Of a stretch of 10,739 nt of DNA, positions 1 to 4,922 are shown piece after piece (position 1 is the stretch's first letter; each line of letters starts with the position of its first letter). The translations under genes and the position numbers were made by a program. The notes beneath the pieces were generated by a model. It did not search any database. It worked only from the letters and a program-made list of their open reading frames with translations, and was not told the DNA's origin. The DNA is from CG1-02-33-12 sp964403775 (GTDB lineage Archaea > Nanobdellota > Nanobdellia > Woesearchaeales > CG1-02-33-12), in NCBI GenBank assembly GCA_964403775.1, contig CAYOHL010000031.1, forward strand, positions 1 through 10,739, given 5' to 3'.

Positions 1-180
1 TAATAATCTAAACGGAGGAATATAAATTTTTCTTTCGTTTTTTTCATATTTAATAAAGTCACCGTGTTCAGGGCTTTCAATAATCTTTTTAATTTGTTTT
101 TTGACCCTTTCTTTTGTTTTGCTATCTTTAATCTTTTTGATGGCTTTTTCAAATTCTGGTCTTCTTATAATCTCTGTCAT
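1..180 (-). CDS. RelE/ParE-family toxin, N-terminal 60 residues (runs off the window start)
   Basis: The frame opens with ATG at 180 and stays open to position 1, so only the N-terminal 60 residues are present. It begins MTEIIRRPEFEKAIKKI, then a lysine-rich helical stretch, then ESPEHGDFIKY and IYIPPFRL. This order (two basic helices, an 'sPEhg' turn, then the first strands of the sheet ending in 'fRL') is typical of RelE/ParE-fold toxins; many family members cleave mRNA on the ribosome. The catalytic C-terminal residues lie outside the window, so activity cannot be judged. It starts 17 nt after the stop of the AbrB-like gene, with no promoter between, so the two are probably co-transcribed antitoxin first. 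No strong Shine-Dalgarno is visible, so translation may be coupled to the upstream gene. Confidence 0.75.
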   Translation of the reverse strand, partial: MTEIIRRPEFEKAIKKIKDSKTKERVKKQIKKIIESPEHGDFIKYEKNERKIYIPPFRLL

Positions 181-197
181 TTTTTAAGTCTGCAAAG

Positions 198-482
198 TCA
201 CCATTTCTCCAGGTCTTTTAAGAATTCTTCTTTTGTTTGTGCAATTGTTTTGCCTTTTTTTACGTCTTCCCAGAATTCATTTGCAATTCTCATATCTTCT
301 AAACCCTCTTTTATCTCTTCAATGTTTTTTGCTTTTAAATCTTTCATTGCCTCAAATATCAATTTGTTGCCTTCTTTGACTATAAGAAGTTTTCCTCCTT
401 TTTGGAGTTTTAGGCTCTCCCTGAATTCAAGTGGGATAACAACCTGACCCCTTTCCCCCATCTTGGATATTCCAATTTCCAT
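198..482 (-). CDS. AbrB/SpoVT-like (swapped-hairpin) antitoxin
   Basis: 94 residues. Residues 1-45 match the AbrB/SpoVT swapped-hairpin DNA-binding fold: ISKMGERGQVVIPLEFRESL, then KGGKLLIV and GNKLIFE. The GERGQVVIP core is the diagnostic part. Residues 46-94 are charged and helical and, as in related antitoxins, probably wrap the partner toxin. The ATG at 482 is preceded by AAAGGTGA four bases upstream, a good match to the archaeal anti-Shine-Dalgarno. The RelE-like gene follows after 17 nt. A three-half-site operator overlaps the expected transcription start, consistent with autoregulation of a type II module. Family confidence is high; the pairing is inferred from position. Confidence 0.85.
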   Translation of the reverse strand: MEIGISKMGERGQVVIPLEFRESLKLQKGGKLLIVKEGNKLIFEAMKDLKAKNIEEIKEGLEDMRIANEFWEDVKKGKTIAQTKEEFLKDLEKW

Positions 483-495
483 TTAATCACCTTTA

Positions 496-540
496 ATATG
501 ATTAGTATGATTAATCATATATTTAAACCTTTCTATAATT
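496..540 (-). promoter_or_regulatory. Promoter and probable autoregulatory operator of the AbrB-RelE module
   Basis: On the minus strand a TATA box TTTAAATA lies at 520-527, preceded by a purine-rich BRE-like AGAAAGG. A transcription start is expected near 497, giving a ~15-nt leader with AAAGGTGA. Directly downstream of the TATA box is a perfect inverted repeat with arms ATATGATTA (496-504) and TAATCATAT (512-520), 7 bp apart. Within it, 507-518 is a perfect 12-bp palindrome, so the half-site ATGATTA occurs three times. A protein bound here would cover the start site. The AbrB-like antitoxin is the natural candidate. Confidence 0.7.
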
Positions 541-565
541 TTTCATTAATTATTCCAATAATCCT
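525..565 (-). repeat. Shared upstream element, copy 1 (before the AbrB-RelE promoter)
   Basis: Positions 525-558 match 1105-1138 with one mismatch (538 versus 1118), at an offset of exactly 580 bp. The match extends with codon-like substitutions to 565. On the minus strand this copy reads R-I-I-G-I-I-N-E-K-L-stop, with the stop 9 nt before the TATA box. It lies between the stop of the RelE gene (579) and the AbrB promoter. Confidence 0.85.
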
Positions 566-578
566 CTTACCTTGAAAC

Positions 579-848
579 TTAAAACAGCTTTGAGAAATTG
601 TCATAAACATTTTTTCTATGTCCTATAAATAGCACAACTACTTTTTTTTCTTTATTATTTATTTTATATATTGCTCTATGGTCTCCTATCCTAAGCTTCC
701 AGAATGTTGTATACCTAAGGTGATTTCCTTTTCTGTCTGGAAAGTTTTTTAATACCTTTAATTTATTCTTTATCCTTTCTCTTATTGCTGTCTCATTTTT
801 TTCCAGAAACTTATTTGCTTTTGGGTGCAAAAGGATTTTATAAGCCAT
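579..848 (-). CDS. RelE-family toxin
   Basis: 89 residues, full length for a RelE toxin. Two N-terminal helices (residues 10-35) are followed by the conserved sheet: WKLRIGDHRAIYKI (50-63) and VVVLFIGHRKNVYD (70-83). Arg53, Arg58, His77, Arg78 and Tyr82 lie where RelE/ParE-fold toxins have the basic and aromatic residues used in RNA binding and cleavage, so the protein looks intact. RelE toxins usually cleave mRNA in the ribosomal A site. The ATG at 848 is 2 nt after the TGA of the ribbon-helix-helix gene (TGAGTATG), so translation is probably coupled. An activity like ParE (gyrase inhibition) is less likely because of the GHRKxVY motif but cannot be excluded. Confidence 0.9.
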   Translation of the reverse strand: MAYKILLHPKANKFLEKNETAIRERIKNKLKVLKNFPDRKGNHLRYTTFWKLRIGDHRAIYKINNKEKKVVVLFIGHRKNVYDNFSKLF

Positions 849-850
849 AC

Positions 851-1066
851 TCAGTCCTCTAATGGCATAAGAATCTCTGGCTTTTCTCTTGCTTCATTGC
901 TCCTTTGCATCAGCATATTGTAAAATTCTCTTGTTTTTTCTCTTTCTATATAGAAAGCAAGTATGGTTTTCATACTATCACTTCTGCTTTTGAATTTTCC
1001 TTGGTTTACCCAATTATCAATTACTCTAACTTTTTCCTCAGGAACTCTTACTTGAACTTGGATCAT
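851..1066 (-). CDS. Ribbon-helix-helix (CopG/MetJ-like) antitoxin
   Basis: 71 residues from the ATG at 1066. An N-terminal strand IQVQVRVPEEKV is followed by a helix, the turn GKFKSRSDSMKTIL and a second helix, the standard ribbon-helix-helix pattern of dimeric DNA-binding antitoxins. The C-terminal part (residues 41-71, rich in E, R and K) should bind the toxin. A GTG at 1075 in the same frame would add three residues, but AGGTGA (1073-1078) sits 6 bases before the ATG at 1066 and overlaps that GTG, so 1066 is the better start. The gene is followed after 2 nt by the RelE toxin. The perfect 20-bp inverted repeat just upstream is the likely operator. Confidence 0.87.
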   Translation of the reverse strand: MIQVQVRVPEEKVRVIDNWVNQGKFKSRSDSMKTILAFYIEREKTREFYNMLMQRSNEAREKPEILMPLED

Positions 1067-1076
1067 ATAAATCACC

Positions 1077-1113
1077 TGTAAACAGTAATGTTTACATTAT
1101 TTATAAACCTTTC
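1077..1113 (-). promoter_or_regulatory. Promoter and probable operator of the RHH-RelE module
   Basis: A TATA box TTTATAAA lies at 1100-1107 (minus strand), with BRE-like AGAAAGG just upstream. Transcription should start near 1078, giving a ~12-nt leader that begins almost at the AGGTGA ribosome binding site. Between them is a perfect inverted repeat: TGTAAAC (1077-1083), six bases, GTTTACA (1090-1096). Ribbon-helix-helix antitoxins bind paired half-sites of this kind and repress their own operon. The operator covers the start site and abuts the ribosome binding site. Confidence 0.72.
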
Positions 1114-1145
1114 TATACTTTTTCATTAATTATTCCAAGAACTCT
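1105..1145 (-). repeat. Shared upstream element, copy 2 (before the RHH-RelE promoter)
   Basis: Second copy of the element at 525-565. On the minus strand it reads R-V-L-G-I-I-N-E-K-V-stop, against R-I-I-G-I-I-N-E-K-L-stop in copy 1, then continues through the BRE into the TATA box. Beyond 1145 the two copies diverge. Together the copies flank the RHH-RelE module as direct repeats 580 bp apart. Confidence 0.85.
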
Positions 1146-1289
1146 AGAAATCTTCTGATTTTGCCATGATTTCTTTGCTAAACTTAGTTCTTTAAATATT
1201 TAAACATCTTCCTGCTTATAGAATTTTAGTTTTCTGGGTGTTCTTTTGAGTTCTAATATATTAAAAATACTTAGAATCTTAGAAAAATT
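1113..1289 (-). pseudogene. Possible remnant of a basic helical protein gene (C-terminal end)
   Basis: One minus-strand frame between the S-layer terminator and the RHH-RelE promoter reads like protein apart from one internal TAA (1200-1202). Upstream of that stop are 29 open codons including ILELKRTPRKLKFYKQEDV; downstream are 28 codons including KELSLAKKSWQNQK and SRVLGIINEKV, then TAG at 1113. There is no good start codon. The last ten residues are matched, with conservative changes, by the copy at 533-565, which suggests a real gene family whose 3' end lies before both toxin-antitoxin promoters. I do not recognise the family. Open frames of this length are not rare in AT-rich DNA, so the call is tentative. 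The rest of the gap holds only AT-rich sequence. Confidence 0.3.
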
Positions 1290-1328
1290 TTAAAAAATAA
1301 AAAAAAGAAAAAAGCTTATTCAGCTTTA
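1290..1328 (-). terminator. Terminator of the S-layer gene
   Basis: On the minus strand the S-layer stop codon TAA runs into a perfect 6-bp stem AAAGCT-GAATA-AGCTTT (1311-1327), followed by a T-rich run with short interruptions down to 1291. Archaeal RNA polymerase terminates at oligo-T tracts, with or without a hairpin, so this is a strong candidate 3' end for a highly expressed transcript. The stem uses the last two bases of the stop codon. Confidence 0.7.
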
Positions 1329-3740
1329 TTCAACTTCTGGTGCAGCAATGCTTATGTCAGCATCAGTGGTTGCAGTCATCTCTACTTCTGTTCCAACTAA
1401 GTCAGCTGCATAGTCAGCATAGTTCTTCAAGACAATGCATGCTCTCCTTGTGTCATCTCCAGAATAGCCAGCTACTAACAAGGCAACATTCTCGTCCTCG
1501 AACAGCTTGATTTTTGCCTTGCCTTCCTCGAAGCCTACTGCGCATTCATCTGATGGGTATGGAAGACCCATTAATGCTGCTGCTACTCTGTTGACGCATG
1601 GTCCGCCAACTACAATGACATTAGTTGCTTCCCAGTCAGCTACTTCTGTATCAAGAACAGCTGATCCAACATCCACCCGAACAAGTCCAGTTGCTTCTCC
1701 TCCTGCTGAGGTTGTTGAAACAACACCGCTTGTAATATATACATTAGCTATTGCCTCAGATATTGGATATGTTATTTTCACTGGGTTCTGCCCGCCTGTT
1801 GGGGTTTCATACTCAACATATGTTCCCCATCTGGTGTAGCCGTCGTAGTAGTTTGTCTTGCTGTCCCATGATGTCATTGCAAAGTTTGCATCATTTGATG
1901 TTGGCTGATTGCATGTTATCTTATCTGTAGTTGCTGCTCCTGCATCAGTTATTGTCACATTGACATGCTTCACATCACCAGCAGCACCATCTCCAGGACC
2001 TTTGCGGTATTCTGTGAATTCCACAAGTCCATGGGTACTATTTGTTGAAACCTTTACCTTTGCCTCTGATGGTGTCCATATCTCTCCTGCAGTGTCTGTT
2101 CCATAGCTGCTAAAATTTACTTCGCCGTTTCCGTAATTTGCTGTAAATGTATATGCATACCCATCCAGGTAGAATGTTCCAGTACCGCCGTCAGCAGCTG
2201 TTACCTTAAAGCTGTTTCCTAAGCCAACATCCTTGAAAGTTACCCTTGTGTTTGCAGTATCAAAGTATGTTGCCTCAAGCAAGTGGCTGTAGTAACCTGA
2301 ACTTAGTATGAACTGGTAGTTCTTTTTTATTGGTGTATCCACAGATGTAATAAGAGGTCTTGTAGCCTCCCTTCCTAATGCAATTGTTGACCCATCTGAG
2401 TAGAATGCATAGAAGTTCAAGTCTCCGCCTGTCTTTGTTGGGACAGATACCCTCATCTTGTCAGCTGCTGCAGCTGTTATCTTTATCTCTTCTGTTTCTC
2501 CAAAGTCAACTCCTGTAAACTCAAAGTCCAGGTTTTTCAAGAACAACTGGTCTTTTTGGTCTGCCTGAAGCCTGTCTGAGAGCTTTCCTTCTTTTGGCAC
2601 AAAGTAGTCATCTCCTGTTGTCCAGTTAATATCAATCTTGCTTATTGCTACATCAGTACCAGCGCTTGGGAATGTTCCAACAATATCTAAATACACATTT
2701 GAAACATCTTCTCCTCCAACAGTCAATGTTCCGCCCCAGTTAGCAGTTGTAAAATCACTATCTGTAAGGGTTATCTTCTCAGCTCCAAGATAGAACTCTA
2801 CAAGGTCCTGCGTTAAGTCCCCTGCTTTGTTGGGCAGAAGTTCTCTGACGCCAACCTCTGTTCCGTCTGCCAGCTTGAATGTGGCGCCCTCTTCTAGTGC
2901 ATCTGTTGTCTCACCATTTATCCTGAACTTGACCTTTAATGGGGCTACGTTTGTTATGATAATTACCTCGGTCTCGTAGTCAATGCCATTAATAGTGTAG
3001 GTTTTTGATTCGCCCTCCACTAGAACGTCCTGTACAGCTCCTGCCATCAGGTCAATCTCTCCTGTTGAGTTATCTGTATTTATAATGGTGAACTCTTTCC
3101 CAAGCATTGTTATCTTCTTGTTGTCCAAATCGTCAAAGGCATTATCAGAGTCTATATCTGACTTGAGTGCGCTTGCAAAGGACATTCTGTAAATATACCC
3201 TAAGCTGGAATCAGCAAACTTCAAGTAGAGTGCTGGGTCATCTGATTGGTCAGTGTCTACCTCATAAACAACCCTTGCATCGTCTGGCATAATTATATAC
3301 TGGTTGTAGGTAAATGTTCCCTTTTCATTGGTTATGCTTCCGTCTGCAAGTGCATTTAACTCGCTTTTTGTTACTGTTCCTATTGGTCCAGCTTCAAGCT
3401 CTCCGGTTCCAGAATCAGCTGACAAGTACTCATACAAGTTCAGCTCGTCTGTGCCCTTGGCTATCTTATGTGCGTCTCCTTCAAGTGTTGTTACTGCTGT
3501 TGTTGCTGCTGCGCCTTCTACAAATTTTAGGCCAAGCAGGACATCTGCCACGCCGATTGAATCTGCTGCCTTTGCATCTGCTCCGACTATAGCAACAGCA
3601 TTATATGTGCTGTCTTCTACAAAGGGAGCTGGATAGTCTGCCAAATCAGCTGCGGCCATTGCTCCTAAAACAGTCGCCCCAAGTATTGTTGCGCCTGTTC
3701 CCAAGGCAATGATTCTTTTTATTGCCTTTTTTATTTCCAT
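1326..3740 (-). CDS. S-layer protein, methanococcal type (secreted)
   Basis: 804 residues. Residues 1-30 form a Sec-type signal peptide: basic MEIKKAIKR, a glycine/alanine-rich hydrophobic core and a likely cut near AMA-AAD. The mature start (YPAPFVED...VAIVGADAKAADSIGVADV) resembles the N-terminal domain of Methanococcus-type S-layer proteins. The C-terminal part carries the matching hallmarks VIVVGGPCVNRVAAALMG (near residue 705-722) and LLVAGYSGDDTRRA plus NYADYAADLVG (near 752-780). The middle is acidic, beta-rich, Thr/Asp-rich and variable, as expected for a surface lattice. There is no C-terminal membrane anchor, so attachment is presumably by lattice contacts. The ATG at 3740 follows GGAGGTG by seven bases, the strongest ribosome binding site in the window, which fits an abundant protein. 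The gene stands alone with its own promoter and terminator. Family is clear; the exact cleavage site is inferred. Confidence 0.88.
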   Translation of the reverse strand: MEIKKAIKRIIALGTGATILGATVLGAMAAADLADYPAPFVEDSTYNAVAIVGADAKAADSIGVADVLLGLKFVEGAAATTAVTTLEGDAHKIAKGTDELNLYEYLSADSGTGELEAGPIGTVTKSELNALADGSITNEKGTFTYNQYIIMPDDARVVYEVDTDQSDDPALYLKFADSSLGYIYRMSFASALKSDIDSDNAFDDLDNKKITMLGKEFTIINTDNSTGEIDLMAGAVQDVLVEGESKTYTINGIDYETEVIIITNVAPLKVKFRINGETTDALEEGATFKLADGTEVGVRELLPNKAGDLTQDLVEFYLGAEKITLTDSDFTTANWGGTLTVGGEDVSNVYLDIVGTFPSAGTDVAISKIDINWTTGDDYFVPKEGKLSDRLQADQKDQLFLKNLDFEFTGVDFGETEEIKITAAAADKMRVSVPTKTGGDLNFYAFYSDGSTIALGREATRPLITSVDTPIKKNYQFILSSGYYSHLLEATYFDTANTRVTFKDVGLGNSFKVTAADGGTGTFYLDGYAYTFTANYGNGEVNFSSYGTDTAGEIWTPSEAKVKVSTNSTHGLVEFTEYRKGPGDGAAGDVKHVNVTITDAGAATTDKITCNQPTSNDANFAMTSWDSKTNYYDGYTRWGTYVEYETPTGGQNPVKITYPISEAIANVYITSGVVSTTSAGGEATGLVRVDVGSAVLDTEVADWEATNVIVVGGPCVNRVAAALMGLPYPSDECAVGFEEGKAKIKLFEDENVALLVAGYSGDDTRRACIVLKNYADYAADLVGTEVEMTATTDADISIAAPEVE

Positions 3741-3786
3741 TTCTTAACACCTCCGTGTCTTTTTTTGTTTTTTTGCTATATGAACA

Positions 3787-3807
3787 GCGTAAGTATACAA
3801 CTTACAC
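3787..3807 (-). promoter_or_regulatory. Stem-loop in the 5' leader of the S-layer mRNA
   Basis: In the minus-strand RNA, GUGUAAGU (3807-3800) pairs with ACUUACGC (3794-3787) around a 5-nt loop: an 8-bp stem with one G-U pair. It lies near the 5' end of a ~70-nt leader expected from the TATA box at 3835-3845 and well upstream of the GGAGGTG site at ~3748-3754. A 5' hairpin could stabilise this abundant mRNA; that role is inference. Confidence 0.5.
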
Positions 3808-3834
3808 TGAATCATAGCTATGGAATACTCTTTT

Positions 3835-3852
3835 GTTTATAAATATACTTTC
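3835..3852 (-). promoter_or_regulatory. Promoter of the S-layer gene
   Basis: The minus strand reads GGAAAGTATATTTATAAAC, a BRE-like purine stretch and a TATA box (TATTTATAAAC, 3835-3845). Transcription should begin ~25 bp downstream, near 3813, leaving a ~70-nt leader, the longest clear one for a large gene here. Confidence 0.65.
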
Positions 3853-3860
3853 CTGACACT

Positions 3861-3895
3861 TAGCTTAAAGCTTTATGAAGCTATTTAAAGCTTTA
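3861..3895. repeat. Paired palindromes upstream of the S-layer promoter
   Basis: The perfect 10-bp palindrome TAAAGCTTTA occurs at 3866-3875 and again at 3886-3895, exactly 20 bp apart (about two helical turns). The outer bases TAGCTT (3861-3866) and AAGCTA (3878-3883) form another inverted repeat around the first copy. The first copy begins 20 bp upstream of the TATA box. The same-face spacing suggests a dimeric regulator or activator site. Confidence 0.5.
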
Positions 3896-3904
3896 CAAAC
3901 TGTT

Positions 3905-3932
3905 ATAAAAGCTTATTTTACTAGAAATAAGC
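3905..3932 (-). terminator. Stem-loop with T-run, possible 3' end of the tRNA-Leu transcript
   Basis: On the minus strand GCTTATTT (3932-3925) and AAATAAGC (3918-3911) form a perfect 8-bp stem with a 6-nt loop, followed by TTTTAT. It lies ~64 nt downstream of the tRNA 3' end and before the S-layer promoter. It may stop tRNA read-through into the S-layer gene; the T-run is short, so an operator role is also possible. The rest of 3933-3995 is plain AT-rich sequence. Confidence 0.4.
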
Positions 3933-3995
3933 CTATTTAATTATTATTTAGTTTTTTTAAGCTCTTTTAATCATTTAAAATCCAGCCATATAGTA

Positions 3996-4079
3996 TGCGG
4001 GGAAAGGGATTCGAACCCCCGCAGGCACTAAGCCAACAGGTCCTAAGCCTGTCCCGTTTGACCGCTCCGGCATCCCCGC
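3996..4079 (-). tRNA. tRNA-Leu (anticodon UAG)
   Basis: 84 nt, class II. Acceptor arms GCGGGGA (4079-4073) and TCCCCGC (4003-3997) pair perfectly, with discriminator A at 3996 and no encoded CCA. The D arm has CCG/CGG with GG in the loop. The anticodon stem ACAGG/CCTGT encloses loop CTTAGGA, giving anticodon UAG, which reads CUA and probably other CUN codons. The long variable arm (GGC/GCC) and A discriminator are leucine identity features. The T arm has loop TTCGAAT on a 5-bp stem with two G-U pairs. No intron is present. The coding strand is the same as that of the flanking S-layer and MNT genes. Confidence 0.97.
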
Positions 4080-4103
4080 ATAAAAAGAGAAACACTACTA
4101 ATG

Positions 4104-4119
4104 TATAAAAAGCTTTTTG
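4104..4119 (-). promoter_or_regulatory. Promoter of tRNA-Leu
   Basis: The minus strand reads AAAAAGCTTTTTATAC: TATA-like TTTTTATA at 4104-4111 preceded by AAAAAGC as BRE. A start ~25 bp downstream falls at about 4082, next to the tRNA 5' end at 4079. The same AAAAAGC block precedes the eS8 TATA box. Confidence 0.6.
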
Positions 4120-4133
4120 TTTAAACATTATCT

Positions 4134-4451
4134 TTATACAGCAATTGATTTGCCATGTTTTAAAGCACTTCTTACAACTGAAGAATTCTTTTTCTTGTCA
4201 TCAAACTCCTTAGGAGTATAAGGCAAAACATCTATATCTGTAGTAATATCCCATAACCTAACAATTTTTGATATTCTTTTAAGCCAATGCATACCCTCAA
4301 ATTTTGAAGATACAATTATAAAATCATAGTCACTTCTTTTCCACTCACTATTTTTTGCTCTGCTTCCGAATAGGATTATCTTCTCGGGGTTGAACTCAAG
4401 TTTTAGTTTATTAACAAACCCCTTTAGTTCTTTAACTGGTTTTTTATCCAT
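4134..4451 (-). CDS. MNT-domain nucleotidyltransferase (partner of HEPN)
   Basis: 105 residues, typical for a minimal nucleotidyltransferase. The motif FGSRAKNSEWKRSDYDF (28-44) has GS at 29-30 and the metal-binding Asp41 and Asp43; a third acidic residue is Asp74 in TDIDVLPYT. All catalytic positions are present, so it is probably active. In known HEPN-MNT toxin-antitoxin pairs the MNT protein neutralises its partner by attaching AMP to it. Its ATG (4451) lies inside the HEPN gene, which overlaps it by 28 bp, with AAGGATGTG eight to ten bases upstream as a weak ribosome binding site. The overlap implies coupled translation. Whether it transfers AMP in this cell is inference. Confidence 0.88.
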   Translation of the reverse strand: MDKKPVKELKGFVNKLKLEFNPEKIILFGSRAKNSEWKRSDYDFIIVSSKFEGMHWLKRISKIVRLWDITTDIDVLPYTPKEFDDKKKNSSVVRSALKHGKSIAV

Positions 4452-4807
4452 GCTAGCACATCCTTGGTTTTATCTAAAATCCTTTTTGTGTTTTCTTCAT
4501 CGTAAATTCGAGATGGCAAATCAACTGAAGCATCTGGATATCTTGTGTCTATAAATTTAGGAGTTAATTCTTTAAGAAATGAATAAAAACTTTTAGGAAC
4601 AGATGTATTTGTTGCAAGGTAAATCAAGGAGTGTGATTGTGGAACCTCTCCTTTTTTTTCATATAAAAAAAGAGCTTTTAATGCTTTCTCAACAGCTTGC
4701 TGGCACAAGAATGCTGCAACATAAAACTTTTTTCCATTAAAGTTGAATTTTGCACTATCAAAGTCATCATTAGCTTGATCTGACCAGTTTTTTATTTCTT
4801 TTCTCAT
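4424..4807 (-). CDS. HEPN-domain protein (partner of MNT)
   Basis: 127 residues, full length. Helical throughout: WSDQANDDFDSAK (8-20), then the hallmark CQQAVEKALKALF (35-47), SHSLIYLA (58-65) and TRYPDA (88-93) before the last helix. This is the HEPN family that pairs with MNT nucleotidyltransferases. Many HEPN toxins are RNases using an R-x(4-6)-H motif; here the only histidine is His59 and no arginine stands at the required distance, so that motif is absent. The protein may be a non-catalytic partner or use other residues. It is the first gene of a two-gene operon; the ATG at 4807 is ~24 nt from a TATA box, so the mRNA is nearly leaderless. The pair lies next to tRNA-Leu. Confidence 0.87.
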   Translation of the reverse strand: MRKEIKNWSDQANDDFDSAKFNFNGKKFYVAAFLCQQAVEKALKALFLYEKKGEVPQSHSLIYLATNTSVPKSFYSFLKELTPKFIDTRYPDASVDLPSRIYDEENTKRILDKTKDVLAWIKNQLKN

Positions 4808-4831
4808 ATCTTAATAAAAAGAGCAAAGTAA

Positions 4832-4850
4832 TTTATAAATCTTCCTATTC
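4832..4850 (-). promoter_or_regulatory. Promoter of the HEPN-MNT operon
   Basis: A TATA box TTTATAAA (4832-4839) follows AGGAAGA on the minus strand. The start is predicted at ~4809, two bases before the ATG at 4807, so the mRNA should be leaderless or nearly so. It is divergent from the corA promoter 53 bp away. Confidence 0.6.
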
Positions 4851-4892
4851 AAAAAATCTTATTTGAAATTAGAAATTAACAAAAACAAATTA

Positions 4893-4900
4893 TTTAAATA
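4893..4900 (+). promoter_or_regulatory. Promoter of the corA-like gene (leaderless)
   Basis: TTTAAATA stands exactly 22 bases before the ATG at 4923, with an A-rich stretch upstream. No Shine-Dalgarno is present. The upstream ATG at 4915 leads to an immediate stop. Spacing predicts a leaderless transcript. Confidence 0.65.
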
Positions 4901-4922
4901 TAGGTTATGATTCGATGAAAAT

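Noticed and set aside
64..447. Plus-strand ORF of 127 codons
   Set aside because: Phe/Ser-rich antisense shadow of the AbrB and RelE genes; no promoter or Shine-Dalgarno.
1073..1075. GTG as start of the ribbon-helix-helix antitoxin
   Set aside because: It overlaps the AGGTGA ribosome binding site correctly spaced for the ATG at 1066.
525..1145. CRISPR or tandem repeat array
   Set aside because: Only two copies, 580 bp apart, with genes between them.
1164..1190. Tiny ORF after a TATA-like TTTAAATA near 1196
   Set aside because: Only seven codons, and the frame conflicts with the more protein-like remnant frame.
3314..3636. Two overlapping plus-strand ORFs antisense to the S-layer N-terminus
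   Set aside because: Leu/Ser/Ala-rich translations caused by the opposite strand's alanine/glycine codons; the S-layer frame has a signal peptide and family motifs.
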